Positions 12,122 to 20,314 of a DNA stretch of 64,000 bases are shown here, piece after piece; the stretch's first letter is position 1; each line of letters opens with the position of its first letter. This stretch comes from Caulobacteraceae bacterium. GTDB taxonomy: Bacteria > Pseudomonadota > Alphaproteobacteria > Caulobacterales > Caulobacteraceae. The DNA lies in NCBI GenBank assembly GCA_019748055.1, contig JAIEQC010000005.1, forward strand, positions 1 to 64,000. Reading direction: 5' to 3'. The position numbers and the translations under genes were made by a program. Below the pieces are notes generated by a model. That model ran no database searches. It was not told where the DNA came from and saw nothing but the letters and a program-made list of their open reading frames with translations.

Positions 12122-12166
12122 GCGTCCAGACTGGCGCCGATCCCCGTCCGGCGCCACCGCCACGGA

Positions 12167-12733
12167 TCAGCCCTGTGCCCTGAGGAACAGCACCCGCGCC
12201 GCGCCCCACTCCCGCGCGTCCAGCCGCTCGTATCCGGGCGTCTCGATCTCCGGCTCGTCCACGCCCCGCTCGAACACGACGATCGCGCCGGGCGCCAGCC
12301 AGCCTCCCTCCGTCAGCCGCGCCAGCGTCTGCTCGCCCAGCCCCTGCCGGTACGGCGGGTCCAGGAACGCCAGCGTGAACGCCTCGCCCGCCGAGCCCGG
12401 CCGCGGCCCCAGATCCGTCGCGCTCCTGCGGTGCACCCGCGTGCGCCCGAACAGGCCATAGGCGTCCATGTTCTCGCGGATCGCGCCCCGCGCCGCATCG
12501 TCGGTCTCCACGAACAGGCAGAACGCCGCCCCCCGGCTCAGCGCCTCATAGCCCAGCGCGCCGGACCCCGCGTACAGGTCGATCACCCGCTGATCCTGCA
12601 GCCCCTCCGCCCACGGCGCGTGCTCCAGGATGTTGAAGATCGCCTGCCGCGCGCGGTCGCTGGTCGGGCGCGTCCCCTGCCCCTCCGGCGCGACGATGAC
12701 CCGGCCCTTCAGCGATCCCGCGACGATGCGCAT
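12167..12733 (-). CDS. rsmD: 16S rRNA (guanine966-N2)-methyltransferase
   Basis: Methylates G966 of 16S rRNA in the 30S subunit using SAM. The 188-aa protein starts with the family signature MRIVAGSLKGR followed by RPTSDRARQAIFNIL. It has the SAM-binding VIDLYAGSGALGYEALSRGA and the catalytic DPPY motif (FLDPPYRQG). Length matches the family. It lies 3 bp downstream of the pseudouridine synthase gene, so the two rRNA-modification genes form an operon. Confidence 0.95.
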   Translation of the reverse strand: MRIVAGSLKGRVIVAPEGQGTRPTSDRARQAIFNILEHAPWAEGLQDQRVIDLYAGSGALGYEALSRGAAFCLFVETDDAARGAIRENMDAYGLFGRTRVHRRSATDLGPRPGSAGEAFTLAFLDPPYRQGLGEQTLARLTEGGWLAPGAIVVFERGVDEPEIETPGYERLDAREWGAARVLFLRAQG

Positions 12734-12736
12734 GGA

Positions 12737-14110
12737 TCAGCCCCTGCGCGGCCCGCCGGGCCGGGGCTTGCCGCCGCCCGGCTTCCCGCCCCTCGCCGGA
12801 CCGCCCGGCCCCGAGCGCGGCTTGAAGTCCCGCTTGGGTCCAGCCCGCCCCGCAGGCTTGCCGTCCCGCGCCCAAGTCTCGGACTTCGGCCCGATCACCT
12901 TGTCCTCGCGCGGTTTGAACGGGCGCTTGGGACGCTCACCCGTCGCGCCCTCGGCCGCCTCGGGCCGGGCGCGGGGTTTGAAGTCGCGCTTGGGGTGCTC
13001 GAACTTCGGCTTGGCCTTGGCCCAGCCGTCCGGCTTGCGCGCCGGCCGCTCCCGCTTCGCCGCCGCATCGGCCTGCGCCGTCTCCGCCGCGCGCACGCGG
13101 CTGGGCTTGCGCGAGGGGTCCGACATGGCCGAGCCCGACTTGCCCTTGACGATCGGCACGGCACTGCGCCGGCCCGGGATCGGCGCGGGGGTCTCCACCG
13201 TGTTGCCGGTCGGCAGGTTCTCAGGCCGGATGTGCTCGGCCAGCATCTCGCGGATCACGCGCGGCCCCACCTCCTCGACCGACCCGACCGGCAGCGTGCC
13301 CAGCTGGAACGGCCCATAGGCCAGGCGGATCAGGCGGTTCACCGTCAGGCCCAGGCTCTCCAGAACCTTGCGGACCTCGCGGTTCTTGCCCTCGGTGATC
13401 GCCACGCTGATCCACAGATTGGCCGGGCCGCGCCCGTCGCCCTCGGCCTTCTCCTTGGCCTTGTCCAGCGTCGCCTCGATCGAGCCATAGCGGACGCCGT
13501 CCACGGTCACGCCGTCCTTCAGCCCGTCCAGCTGCGCCTGCGTCACCCGCCCGCGCGCCCGTGCCCGGTACTGGCGCACCAGTTCGGTCGACGGCAGCTC
13601 CAGCGCCCGGCTCAACTCGCCGTCGTTGGTCAGCAGCAGCAGGCCTTCGGTGTTCAGATCCAGTCGCCCGACCGAGATCACGCGCGGCAGACCGTTCGGC
13701 AGGGCGTCGAACACCGTCGGTCGCCCCTGCGGATCGTTGTGGCTGGTCACCAGACCGGCGGGCTTGTGATAGCGCCAGACCCGCGTCGCCTGCGCCGAAC
13801 CGATCGGCTTGCCGTCCACCGTGATGACGTCGTCGCGCGTCACCAGCACGGCGGGCGTGTCCAGGATCTTTCCGTTCACGGCCACCTTGCCGAGGCCGAT
13901 CAGGCGCTCGACCTCGCGGCGGCTGGCGATGCCCGCGCGCGCCATCGCCTTGGCGATGCGCTCGCTGCGCTTGGGCGCTTCTTCAGCCTTCGGCGCGCCG
14001 GGCCTGCCGCCGGGTTTGCCCGCGCGCGGCGGCCCCTTGCGGTCGTCGAACTTGCCGCCGGCTTGACGCGGGCGGGGCTTCTTGTCGTTGTCGTCGGTAT
14101 GGCGGACCAT
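12737..14110 (-). CDS. RsuA/RluB-family pseudouridine synthase with long basic tail
   Basis: Isomerises a uridine in rRNA to pseudouridine. The 457-aa protein has a short basic N-terminal extension, an S4 RNA-binding domain (ERIAKAMARAGIASRREVERLI), and the catalytic domain with the aspartate in SVGRLDLNTEGLLLLTNDG. The domain ends around GPRVIREML. About 160 further residues are lysine-, arginine- and proline-rich and repeat KRDFKPR / KRPFKPRE / KRDFKPRSG, a probably disordered RNA-binding tail. The start at MVRHTDD is used; it overlaps the divergent tadA start by 12 bp. Exact target uridine is not determined. Confidence 0.9.
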   Translation of the reverse strand: MVRHTDDNDKKPRPRQAGGKFDDRKGPPRAGKPGGRPGAPKAEEAPKRSERIAKAMARAGIASRREVERLIGLGKVAVNGKILDTPAVLVTRDDVITVDGKPIGSAQATRVWRYHKPAGLVTSHNDPQGRPTVFDALPNGLPRVISVGRLDLNTEGLLLLTNDGELSRALELPSTELVRQYRARARGRVTQAQLDGLKDGVTVDGVRYGSIEATLDKAKEKAEGDGRGPANLWISVAITEGKNREVRKVLESLGLTVNRLIRLAYGPFQLGTLPVGSVEEVGPRVIREMLAEHIRPENLPTGNTVETPAPIPGRRSAVPIVKGKSGSAMSDPSRKPSRVRAAETAQADAAAKRERPARKPDGWAKAKPKFEHPKRDFKPRARPEAAEGATGERPKRPFKPREDKVIGPKSETWARDGKPAGRAGPKRDFKPRSGPGGPARGGKPGGGKPRPGGPRRG

Positions 14111-14569
14111 GATGAGCGGTTCATGCGCATGGCGCTGGACCTCGCGCAAGCGGCGGCTGAAGCCGGAGAGGTGCCCGTGGGCGCCGTCGTGGTCGACGAG
14201 GCGACCGGCCAGGTGGTCGGTACCGGCGCCAACGCCCCCGTCTCAAGCCACGATCCGACCGCCCACGCCGAGGTCGTAGCCATGCGCGCCGCCGCCGGCG
14301 CGACCGGCAACTACCGCCTCACCGGCCTGACGCTGTATGTGACGCTGGAGCCTTGCGCCATGTGCGCCGGAGCGATGTCGCACGCCCGCATCGGCCGAGT
14401 CGTCTGGGCCGCCGACGACCCCAAAGGCGGGGCCGTCGCGCACGGGCCCCGACTGTTCGAGCAGCCGACCCTGCACTGGCGCCCGATCGCCGAGCGCGGT
14501 CCCCTCGCGGACGAATCGGCGCTCGCCTTGCGGACGTTCTTCCGTGCACGGCGCGGAACGGCGGTCTGA
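14099..14569 (+). CDS. tadA: tRNA-specific adenosine deaminase
   Basis: Deaminates A34 to inosine in tRNA-Arg(ACG), which is needed to read CGN codons. The 156-aa protein has the zinc-dependent deaminase motifs: HAE with the proton-shuttle glutamate (TAHAEVVAMR) and PCAMCAGAM with the two zinc cysteines. The ORF track shows this as the end of a 1207-aa ORF; the upstream part is an antisense shadow of rsmD, Kelch and pseudouridine synthase genes. The start at MADHDERFMRMAL fits the family length and overlaps the divergent gene by 12 bp. Confidence 0.93.
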   Translation: MADHDERFMRMALDLAQAAAEAGEVPVGAVVVDEATGQVVGTGANAPVSSHDPTAHAEVVAMRAAAGATGNYRLTGLTLYVTLEPCAMCAGAMSHARIGRVVWAADDPKGGAVAHGPRLFEQPTLHWRPIAERGPLADESALALRTFFRARRGTAV

Positions 14570-14609
14570 GATCGCGCGTTCGTCCCCGGCCGAACACCCA
14601 GGAGCCTGC

Positions 14610-15017
14610 ATGCGTCCGACCGTCGTCCTGAGCCTGTGCCTGCTGACCGCCGGTCTCTCCGCCTGCGGCGAGCCCACGCCGCCCACCGACGACGCCGACG
14701 CCGTGCGCGAGCGCGCGCTCGAGGCCCAGACCGCCCGGCGGCGCACCGGGGCGGAGATTCAGGAGCGCACGCTCAACCGCATCGTGCGCGCCGTCTACAT
14801 CTGCGACGACGGCGAGCGCCTGTCGGTCGAGTTCGACAATCCGCGGGAGATGGCGACCGTCCGCACCTCGCTCGGCCAGGCCATCGACCTGTACATGGAG
14901 CGCCCGCCCGAAGGGATATGGTATCGTGCCAGCGGCCACGACCTGCGCGGCCAGGGCCAGTTCGCCACCTGGTCCGCCGAGGGCCAGGAACCGACCCAGT
15001 GCCGGGCCGTGGACTGA
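14610..15017 (+). CDS. MliC-like lysozyme-inhibitor lipoprotein
   Basis: A 135-aa lipoprotein with signal MRPTVVLSLCLLTAGLSAC (lipobox LSAC). The C-terminal half (VYICDDGERLSVEF, then LDLYMERPP-type strands and a final cysteine in EPTQCRA) follows the MliC/PliC beta-barrel pattern of membrane-bound c-type lysozyme inhibitors, including the paired cysteines. GGAG lies about 6 nt upstream of the ATG. A protective role at the outer membrane is inferred from the family. It is 40 bp downstream of tadA. Confidence 0.75.
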   Translation: MRPTVVLSLCLLTAGLSACGEPTPPTDDADAVRERALEAQTARRRTGAEIQERTLNRIVRAVYICDDGERLSVEFDNPREMATVRTSLGQAIDLYMERPPEGIWYRASGHDLRGQGQFATWSAEGQEPTQCRAVD

Positions 15018-15021
15018 CGGC

Positions 15022-15606
15022 TCAGAACGCCGCCAGCCGAGCGTCCAGCCCGTCGCGCACCCGAGGCCAGTCCTCGTCGGTGATCGCGAACATGACCGTA
15101 TCGCGGACTCGGCCGGTCCAGGTGATCTTGTGGCGTCGCAGCACCGCCTCACGCGTCGCGCCCAGCCGGGCGATGGCGGCCTGACTTCGGGCGTTGACCG
15201 CGTCGGTGATGATCTCGACCCGGATGATCCCGCTGGCGAAGGCGTGCTCCAGCAACAGACGTTTGCTGGCCGGGTTCACCTCGGTCCCGCGCGCGTCGGG
15301 GTGGAACACGGTCGAGCCCAGCTCCACGCGGCGATGCGCGAGCACGAGGTCGTGCAGGCTGCTGGTCCCCGCGATCCGGCCGTCGCGCCGCCGCCGCACC
15401 GCGTAAGCGGGGCCTCCGCCGGCCTCCATGTGCGCCACGCGCTGGTCGAACCAGGCGTCGAAGGCCTCGCCATGACCGTTGGAGACCATGATCGACCAGG
15501 CGGCGGCGTCGCCCGCGATCGCCGCCCGCACTTCATCCCGCACGACTTCGCTAAGCGGCTCGCAGCGGACCCACGCGTTCTCCAGAACCCGGGCCTCGAT
15601 CCTCAC
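15022..15606 (-). CDS. GNAT acetyltransferase, RimJ/RimL type
   Basis: A 194-aa GNAT enzyme whose fold includes RIAGTSSLHDLVLAHRRVELGSTVFHP and an R-G-T loop (DARGTEVNPASKRLLLEHAF), the usual acetyl-CoA-binding region being slightly degenerate. This resembles the RimJ/RimL group that acetylates N-terminal amino groups or small molecules. The substrate is unknown. Its ATG overlaps the aroB stop by 4 bp, so it is probably translated with aroK-aroB. Confidence 0.8.
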   Translation of the reverse strand: MRIEARVLENAWVRCEPLSEVVRDEVRAAIAGDAAAWSIMVSNGHGEAFDAWFDQRVAHMEAGGGPAYAVRRRRDGRIAGTSSLHDLVLAHRRVELGSTVFHPDARGTEVNPASKRLLLEHAFASGIIRVEIITDAVNARSQAAIARLGATREAVLRRHKITWTGRVRDTVMFAITDEDWPRVRDGLDARLAAF

Positions 15607-16706
15607 GCCGCGCCCTCGGCGACCAGGAAGTCCCTCACGGCCTCCGCGTCCGCGCCCTTCTCGACGAAGGCGCGACCGATCCCCCGCGCGAGGATCAGCG
15701 TCAGCCGCCCGCCCTGCGCCTTCTTATCCTCCCGCATCCGCGCCAGCAGGGCGTCTGCCGAGAGGCCTTGCGGCAGGCGGGTCGGCAGGCCGGCGTTCGC
15801 GAACGCCCGCGTGACCCGCTCGGCCTCCTCCGCGCCGCACAGTCCCTGAGCGGCCGAGAACCGGAAGGCCAGGCAACAGCCGATCGCCACCGCCTCCCCA
15901 TGCGTCAGCACCGCGTCGTCGAAGCCGAGCTCGGCCTCCACCGCATGGCCGAAGGTGTGGCCGAGGTTCAGCAGGGCCCGCGCGCCGGCCTCCTTCTCGT
16001 CCTGACCGACCACCTGCGCCTTGATCTCGACCGATCGCGCGACCACGCGCGCCAGCGCCGCCCGGTCGGCGGTCAGCGCGACGGCGTCCTCGCCGGTCAG
16101 CCGCGCGAAGTAGTCCGGGTCGCAGATCAGACCGTGCTTCAGCGACTCGGCCCAGCCCGACCGCAGTTGGCGCTCCGGCAGGGTGGACAGCGCGTCGACG
16201 TCCGCCAGCACCAGTCTCGGCTGATGAAAGGCCCCGACCAGGTTCTTGCCATGCGGCAGGTCGATCGCCGTCTTGCCGCCGACCGAGGAGTCCACCTGCG
16301 CCAGCAGGGTCGTCGGGATCTGGATCAGCGCCACGCCGCGCATCCACAGCGCCGCCGCCAGCCCCGCGAGGTCGCCCGTCACGCCGCCGCCCAGCGCCAC
16401 CACGGCGTCGCCGCGATCCAGCCCGGCGTCCGCGATGGCCGACAGCAGGGCCTGCAGCCCCGCAAAGCTCTTGCTGGCCTCGCCGGACGGAACGGTCGTG
16501 CCGGCATGCACGATCCCGGCCTCGTCTAGCCCTGCCCTCAGACGGTCGCCGTGCAGCGCGTCCACGGCCGCGTCCGCGGCGACGAACACGCGCCGGAAGC
16601 GCAGCGCGCCGATCCGCGCGCCCGCCTCCGCGATCAGGCCTCGGCCGACGACGACGTCATAGCCGGCGAATCCCGCGCCCCGGACCGGAATGGTGACCGC
16701 CGTCAT
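15603..16706 (-). CDS. aroB: 3-dehydroquinate synthase
   Basis: Second step of the shikimate pathway, converting DAHP to 3-dehydroquinate with bound NAD+ and a divalent metal. The 367-aa protein has the NAD-binding GGGVTGDLAGLAAALWMRG, PTTLLAQVDSSVGGKTAID, the lysine-containing HGKNLVGAFHQP, and the metal-site histidines in NLGHTFGHAVEAE and THGEAVAIG. The ORF track adds 10 codons; the ATG at MTAVTIP is preferred because it overlaps the aroK stop by 4 bp. In operon with aroK upstream and the GNAT gene downstream. Confidence 0.96.
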   Translation of the reverse strand: MTAVTIPVRGAGFAGYDVVVGRGLIAEAGARIGALRFRRVFVAADAAVDALHGDRLRAGLDEAGIVHAGTTVPSGEASKSFAGLQALLSAIADAGLDRGDAVVALGGGVTGDLAGLAAALWMRGVALIQIPTTLLAQVDSSVGGKTAIDLPHGKNLVGAFHQPRLVLADVDALSTLPERQLRSGWAESLKHGLICDPDYFARLTGEDAVALTADRAALARVVARSVEIKAQVVGQDEKEAGARALLNLGHTFGHAVEAELGFDDAVLTHGEAVAIGCCLAFRFSAAQGLCGAEEAERVTRAFANAGLPTRLPQGLSADALLARMREDKKAQGGRLTLILARGIGRAFVEKGADAEAVRDFLVAEGAA

Positions 16707-17272
16707 GCGCTCGCCCCGCCTTTCTCCCTGGCCCAACGGGCCAGCGCCGCGACCACGGCGTCCACCGCCTGCGAATGGGTTCCCGCGCCGACCTCGACCG
16801 TCAGGTCGGCCTCGGCATAGATGGGGTATCGCGCCTCGGCCAGGGCCGTCAGGGTCGCCTTGGGGTCACGCCCCCGCAGCAGCGGCCGGGTGTCCCGCCG
16901 CGCCACGCGCTGCACGACGACGTCCAGATCGGCCTTCAGCCAGACGGTCAGCGAGTGCGCCTTCAACACCGCCCGCGTGTCGGGGTTGATCATCGCCCCG
17001 CCGCCGGTCGCGACCACCTTCCGCTCCCCTTCCAGAAGTCGGCGGATGACCCGCGTCTCTCCCGCCCGGAACTCCGGCTCGCCCAGGGTGGCGAAGATGT
17101 CGGACACCGACATGGCCGCCGCCGCCTCGATTTCGGCGTCCGCGTCGAAGAAGGGTCGCTCCAGCCGTCGCGCCAGACGACGCCCCACCGTCGATTTGCC
17201 CACGCCCATCAGCCCCACCAGCGCTATGGTGCGGTCTATGTCGGGAATCGCGGGAACGGCGGTGGTCAGCAT
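16703..17272 (-). CDS. aroK: Shikimate kinase
   Basis: Phosphorylates shikimate to shikimate 3-phosphate. The 189-aa protein has a P-loop GLMGVGKSTVGRRLA, the shikimate-binding DADAEIE and FRAGE motifs, the glycine-rich VVATGGGA and the lid region with DTRPLL. First gene of aroK-aroB-GNAT. It is divergent from xerD with 21 bp between starts, so promoters must overlap the coding ends. Confidence 0.95.
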   Translation of the reverse strand: MLTTAVPAIPDIDRTIALVGLMGVGKSTVGRRLARRLERPFFDADAEIEAAAAMSVSDIFATLGEPEFRAGETRVIRRLLEGERKVVATGGGAMINPDTRAVLKAHSLTVWLKADLDVVVQRVARRDTRPLLRGRDPKATLTALAEARYPIYAEADLTVEVGAGTHSQAVDAVVAALARWAREKGGASA

Positions 17273-17293
17273 GGGAAAGATCGGTCATACACC

Positions 17294-18193
17294 ATGACGC
17301 CGCAGATCGAGGCCTTCCTGGAGATGATGGCGGTGGAGCGCGACGCCTCGCCCCACACCCTGTCGGCCTATGCGCGCGATCTGGCGGACGCGGAGGCCGT
17401 CTGCGGAGGCCTGATCGCCGCCACTCCGGAGGGGATCGAAGCCTGGTACGCGGACCTGGCTCGACGCGGCCTGTCGCCCGCCACCCAGTCGCGACGCCGT
17501 TCGGCGGTGCGCCAGTTCTTCCGGTTCGCCCTGGCCGAGGGGTGGCGCGCCGACGATCCCTCCAGCCGTCTGGACGCGCCGCGCCGCGGGCGCTCCCTGC
17601 CTCGCGTCCTGTCGCGCGAGGAGATGGATCGTCTGGTCGCGGTCACCGCCGCCGCCGACGGGTCCGCCGCCCTGCGCCTGCGGGCCCTCATCGAACTGGC
17701 CTATGCATCCGGGCTGCGGGTGTCGGAGCTGTTGGCCCTGCGGGTCGAGGCCGTGCGCCGTGACCCGACCCACCTGATCGTGCGCGGCAAGGGCGGCAAG
17801 GAGCGGCTGGCCCCGCTGAACGCCGCCGCCCGCGGCGCCGTGGCCGACTGGCTTGTCGCCCGCGACGCGATGCGCAATGCCGACGCGCCCGACTCGCCGT
17901 GGCTGTTCCCCTCGCGGGGCCGCACCGGACGCCTGACGCCGCGCCGCTTCGCCCAACTGCTGGACAACGCCGCGACCGTCGCCGGGATCGATCCCGCCCG
18001 CGTCAGTCCGCACGTCCTGCGCCACGCCTTCGCCACCCACTTGCTGGAGGGCGGCGCCGACCTGCGCGTCGTCCAGACCCTGCTGGGCCACGCCGACATC
18101 GGCACGACCCAGATCTACACCCACGTCACCCAAGACGCCTTGGCCGAAACCGTCCGCACGCGCCACCCGTTGGGACGAGGCGGCAAGGCGTGA
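17294..18193 (+). CDS. xerD: Tyrosine recombinase XerD/XerC type
   Basis: Site-specific recombinase that resolves chromosome dimers at dif. The 299-aa protein has the N-terminal SAM-like core-binding domain and a catalytic domain with the full set of residues: R142 (SGLRVSELL), K166 or K169 (RGKGGKERL), H240 and R243 (HVLRHAFATHLL), H266 (LLGHADI) and Y275 (TQIYTHV). The length and the absence of neighbouring phage genes point to the housekeeping recombinase rather than an integrase. Assignment to XerD rather than XerC rests on overall resemblance only. Confidence 0.88.
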   Translation: MTPQIEAFLEMMAVERDASPHTLSAYARDLADAEAVCGGLIAATPEGIEAWYADLARRGLSPATQSRRRSAVRQFFRFALAEGWRADDPSSRLDAPRRGRSLPRVLSREEMDRLVAVTAAADGSAALRLRALIELAYASGLRVSELLALRVEAVRRDPTHLIVRGKGGKERLAPLNAAARGAVADWLVARDAMRNADAPDSPWLFPSRGRTGRLTPRRFAQLLDNAATVAGIDPARVSPHVLRHAFATHLLEGGADLRVVQTLLGHADIGTTQIYTHVTQDALAETVRTRHPLGRGGKA

Positions 18194-18274
18194 GCGCTTG
18201 CCCCGCACGACCGACCTGACTAGTTTCCGCGGCCTTTCGCAGGGGTCGCCTCGCCCCGCCGCCCGGATCGCCTG

Positions 18275-19231
18275 ATGGCCGCCCACTACCTCGACTTCGA
18301 AAAGCCGATCGCCGACCTGGAGGCCAAGATCGAGGAGCTGTCGCTTCTCTCGGCCTCCGCCTCGGCCGGATCGTTCGAATCAGAGATCGAAGGACTGCGC
18401 AAGAAAGCGGACCAGCTGCGCAAGAAGACCTACGCCGGTCTGGATCCCTGGATGAAGACCCAGGTCGCGCGGCATCCGAACCGACCCCACTTCGTCGATT
18501 ACGTCGCCGGCCTGTTCGAGGACTTCACCGAGCTGCGCGGCGACCGCCAGTTCGGCGACGACCAGGCCATCCTGGGCGGGCTGGCCCGCTTCAACGGCGC
18601 GCCGGTCGTGGTCATGGGCCAGGAGAAGGGCCACGACACCGCCAGCCGACTGACCCACAACTTCGGCATGGCCCGGCCGGAGGGCTATCGCAAGGCCGCA
18701 CGCCTGATGGACCTGGCCGATCGCTTCGGCCTGCCGGTCATCAGCTTCGTCGACACCGCCGGCGCCTATCCGGGACTGGGAGCCGAGGAGCGCGGCCAGG
18801 CCGAGGCCATCGCCCGATCCACCGAGCGCGGGCTGACGCTGGGCGTCCCGTCCGTCGCCGTGATCACGGGCGAAGGCGGCTCGGGCGGAGCCATAGCCAT
18901 CGCCGCGGCCAGCCGCGTGCTGATGCTGGAGCATTCGATCTACTCAGTGATCTCGCCCGAAGGCGCCGCCGGCATCCTGTGGCGCGACGGCGCCCGCGCC
19001 AAGGACGCCGCCATGGCCATGAAGATCACCGCACCGGACCTGCTGGAGCTCAAGATCATCGACCGGATCATCCCGGAGCCGGTCGGCGGGGCCCAAACCG
19101 ACCGCGACGGCGCGATCGCCAACGTCGGCAAGGTTCTGTCGGAAGAACTGGCCGCGCTGGCCGACCTCGACGCCGAGGCCGTCCGCCGCGCCCGCGCCGA
19201 TCGGTTCTACGCCATTGGGCGCATGGGTTGA
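18275..19231 (+). CDS. accA: Acetyl-CoA carboxylase carboxyltransferase subunit alpha
   Basis: Alpha subunit of the carboxyltransferase that makes malonyl-CoA for fatty acid synthesis. The 318-aa protein has the family N terminus (YLDFEKPIADLEAKIEEL), and the crotonase-fold motifs HNFGMARPEGYRKA, DTAGAYPG and GEGGSGGAIAI with the oxyanion-hole glycines. Length is typical. It lies 81 bp downstream of xerD and is followed by a palindrome-containing gap. Confidence 0.96.
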   Translation: MAAHYLDFEKPIADLEAKIEELSLLSASASAGSFESEIEGLRKKADQLRKKTYAGLDPWMKTQVARHPNRPHFVDYVAGLFEDFTELRGDRQFGDDQAILGGLARFNGAPVVVMGQEKGHDTASRLTHNFGMARPEGYRKAARLMDLADRFGLPVISFVDTAGAYPGLGAEERGQAEAIARSTERGLTLGVPSVAVITGEGGSGGAIAIAAASRVLMLEHSIYSVISPEGAAGILWRDGARAKDAAMAMKITAPDLLELKIIDRIIPEPVGGAQTDRDGAIANVGKVLSEELAALADLDAEAVRRARADRFYAIGRMG

Positions 19232-19271
19232 TCCAGGTTAACCCTTCTCTCACGAGTTGAACTGACTGTGA

Positions 19272-19285
19272 CGTAACCGGTTACG
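19272..19285. promoter_or_regulatory. 14-bp perfect palindrome, candidate operator
   Basis: cgtaaccggttacg is a perfect palindrome in the 80-bp gap between accA and the receiver gene, ending 26 bp before the receiver gene's ATG. The position fits a dimeric repressor or activator site. There is no U-run, so it is not a terminator. The binding protein is unknown. Confidence 0.4.
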
Positions 19286-19311
19286 GTAGTGGCGTCGCAG
19301 TTGGAGTACTT

Positions 19312-19862
19312 ATGGACGGTTTGCGCGAGACGGCGATCGTCAATCTGTCCGGCGCGGCCACCATGGTGGTGGACGATTCCTCCTTCTCGCTGGAGCTGAC
19401 GACGGCCTGCCTTCGCGGCTTCGGCATCCGCAGCGACATGCGCTGACCCGGCCGCAGGACGCCGTGGGCATCCTCAGCGAAACCTCCATCGACCTTCTGG
19501 TGGTCGACTGCGACATGCCGGAGATGGACGGTTATGAACTGGTCCGCTGGGTACGTCGGAACAAGGACCATCCGAACGCCTTCGTTCCTGTGATCATGAC
19601 TGCCGCTCATGTGCGTCGCACCCGCGTGCTGGACGCGCGCGACTGCGGCGCCAACTTCATGATCACCAAGCCGTTCAGCGCGAAGAACCTGCTGGAACGC
19701 ATCGTCTGGGTGGCGCGCGACGAGCGACCGTTCCTGGAGGTCGGCGACTATTTCGGCCCCGATCGTCGGTTCCGCGACGAACCCCCGGATGTGGAACGCC
19801 GCGCCGACCGGCTGCGGCTGATGCAACTCCAGGCGGAGCGGGCGAGCAAGGCCGACGCATGA
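19312..19862 (+). pseudogene. Single-domain response regulator, single-base frameshift
   Basis: The N terminus (residues MVVDDSSFSLELT) is the first strand and acidic pair of a receiver domain and runs to RSDMR followed by TGA. The rest resumes in another frame as LTRPQDAVGIL and contains the phospho-acceptor aspartate in DCDMPEMDGYEL, the conserved T/A position and the lysine in ITKPFS. One missing base near 19441-19444 explains the break. Restored, it would encode about 183 aa with a basic C-terminal tail. Its stop overlaps the next start by 4 bp. It may be a sequencing deletion or a real null. Confidence 0.8.
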
Positions 19863-20314
19863 CCGTCATCACCCACGCCCGGCGCAAGTCCCGCCTCGCC
19901 ACCATGATCGACGCCGCCGGCGGGATCAGCGTCCTGCGCGCCCTCGCCGACGCCCAGTCGAACCTTGAGGCGCTGCGTCCACCCAGCATGAAGGAGGTCG
20001 CGGTGCAGGCCGCCCGCCTCGGCGAGATCACGCCGGACGCCCATGGCGAAGACGACGCCCTGAACCGCCTCTACCTCGCCGCCACCTCGATCATCGACGC
20101 GGCGGGGCCGTTCGACCTCGACGACGTCTGTTCGGCTAGCCGTGCGCTGTGCGATCTGATCGACTTGGCCGGACCCGACGCGCCCTTCGACTGGCGCGTG
20201 CCGCAGGTCTTTTCCGGCTCGCTGACCCTGATGCTGGGCCTGCCGCGTCAGGATCCAGGCCGCGCGGCGATCAGGGCGCATCTGGACAAGCTGGCGGCCG
20301 CCAAAGGGGCCTAG
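19859..20314 (+). CDS. Hypothetical protein coupled to the receiver gene
   Basis: A 151-aa alpha-helical protein without a recognisable family. It is arginine-rich at the start (HARRKSRLA) and acidic in the middle. Its ATG overlaps the receiver stop by 4 bp, so it is expected to be co-translated. Its stop overlaps that of the convergent ABC transporter by 4 bp. The pairing suggests a role in the same signalling circuit, but nothing in the sequence shows which. Confidence 0.7.
   Translation: MTVITHARRKSRLATMIDAAGGISVLRALADAQSNLEALRPPSMKEVAVQAARLGEITPDAHGEDDALNRLYLAATSIIDAAGPFDLDDVCSASRALCDLIDLAGPDAPFDWRVPQVFSGSLTLMLGLPRQDPGRAAIRAHLDKLAAAKGA

Noticed and set aside
10946-14098. Upstream 1051 codons of the 1207-aa ORF that ends in tadA
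   Set aside because: Antisense to the Kelch, rsmD and pseudouridine synthase genes; only the last 156 codons match a family.
19436-19450. Programmed frameshift in the receiver gene
   Set aside because: There is no slippery heptamer or downstream structure at the junction; a base deletion is simpler.
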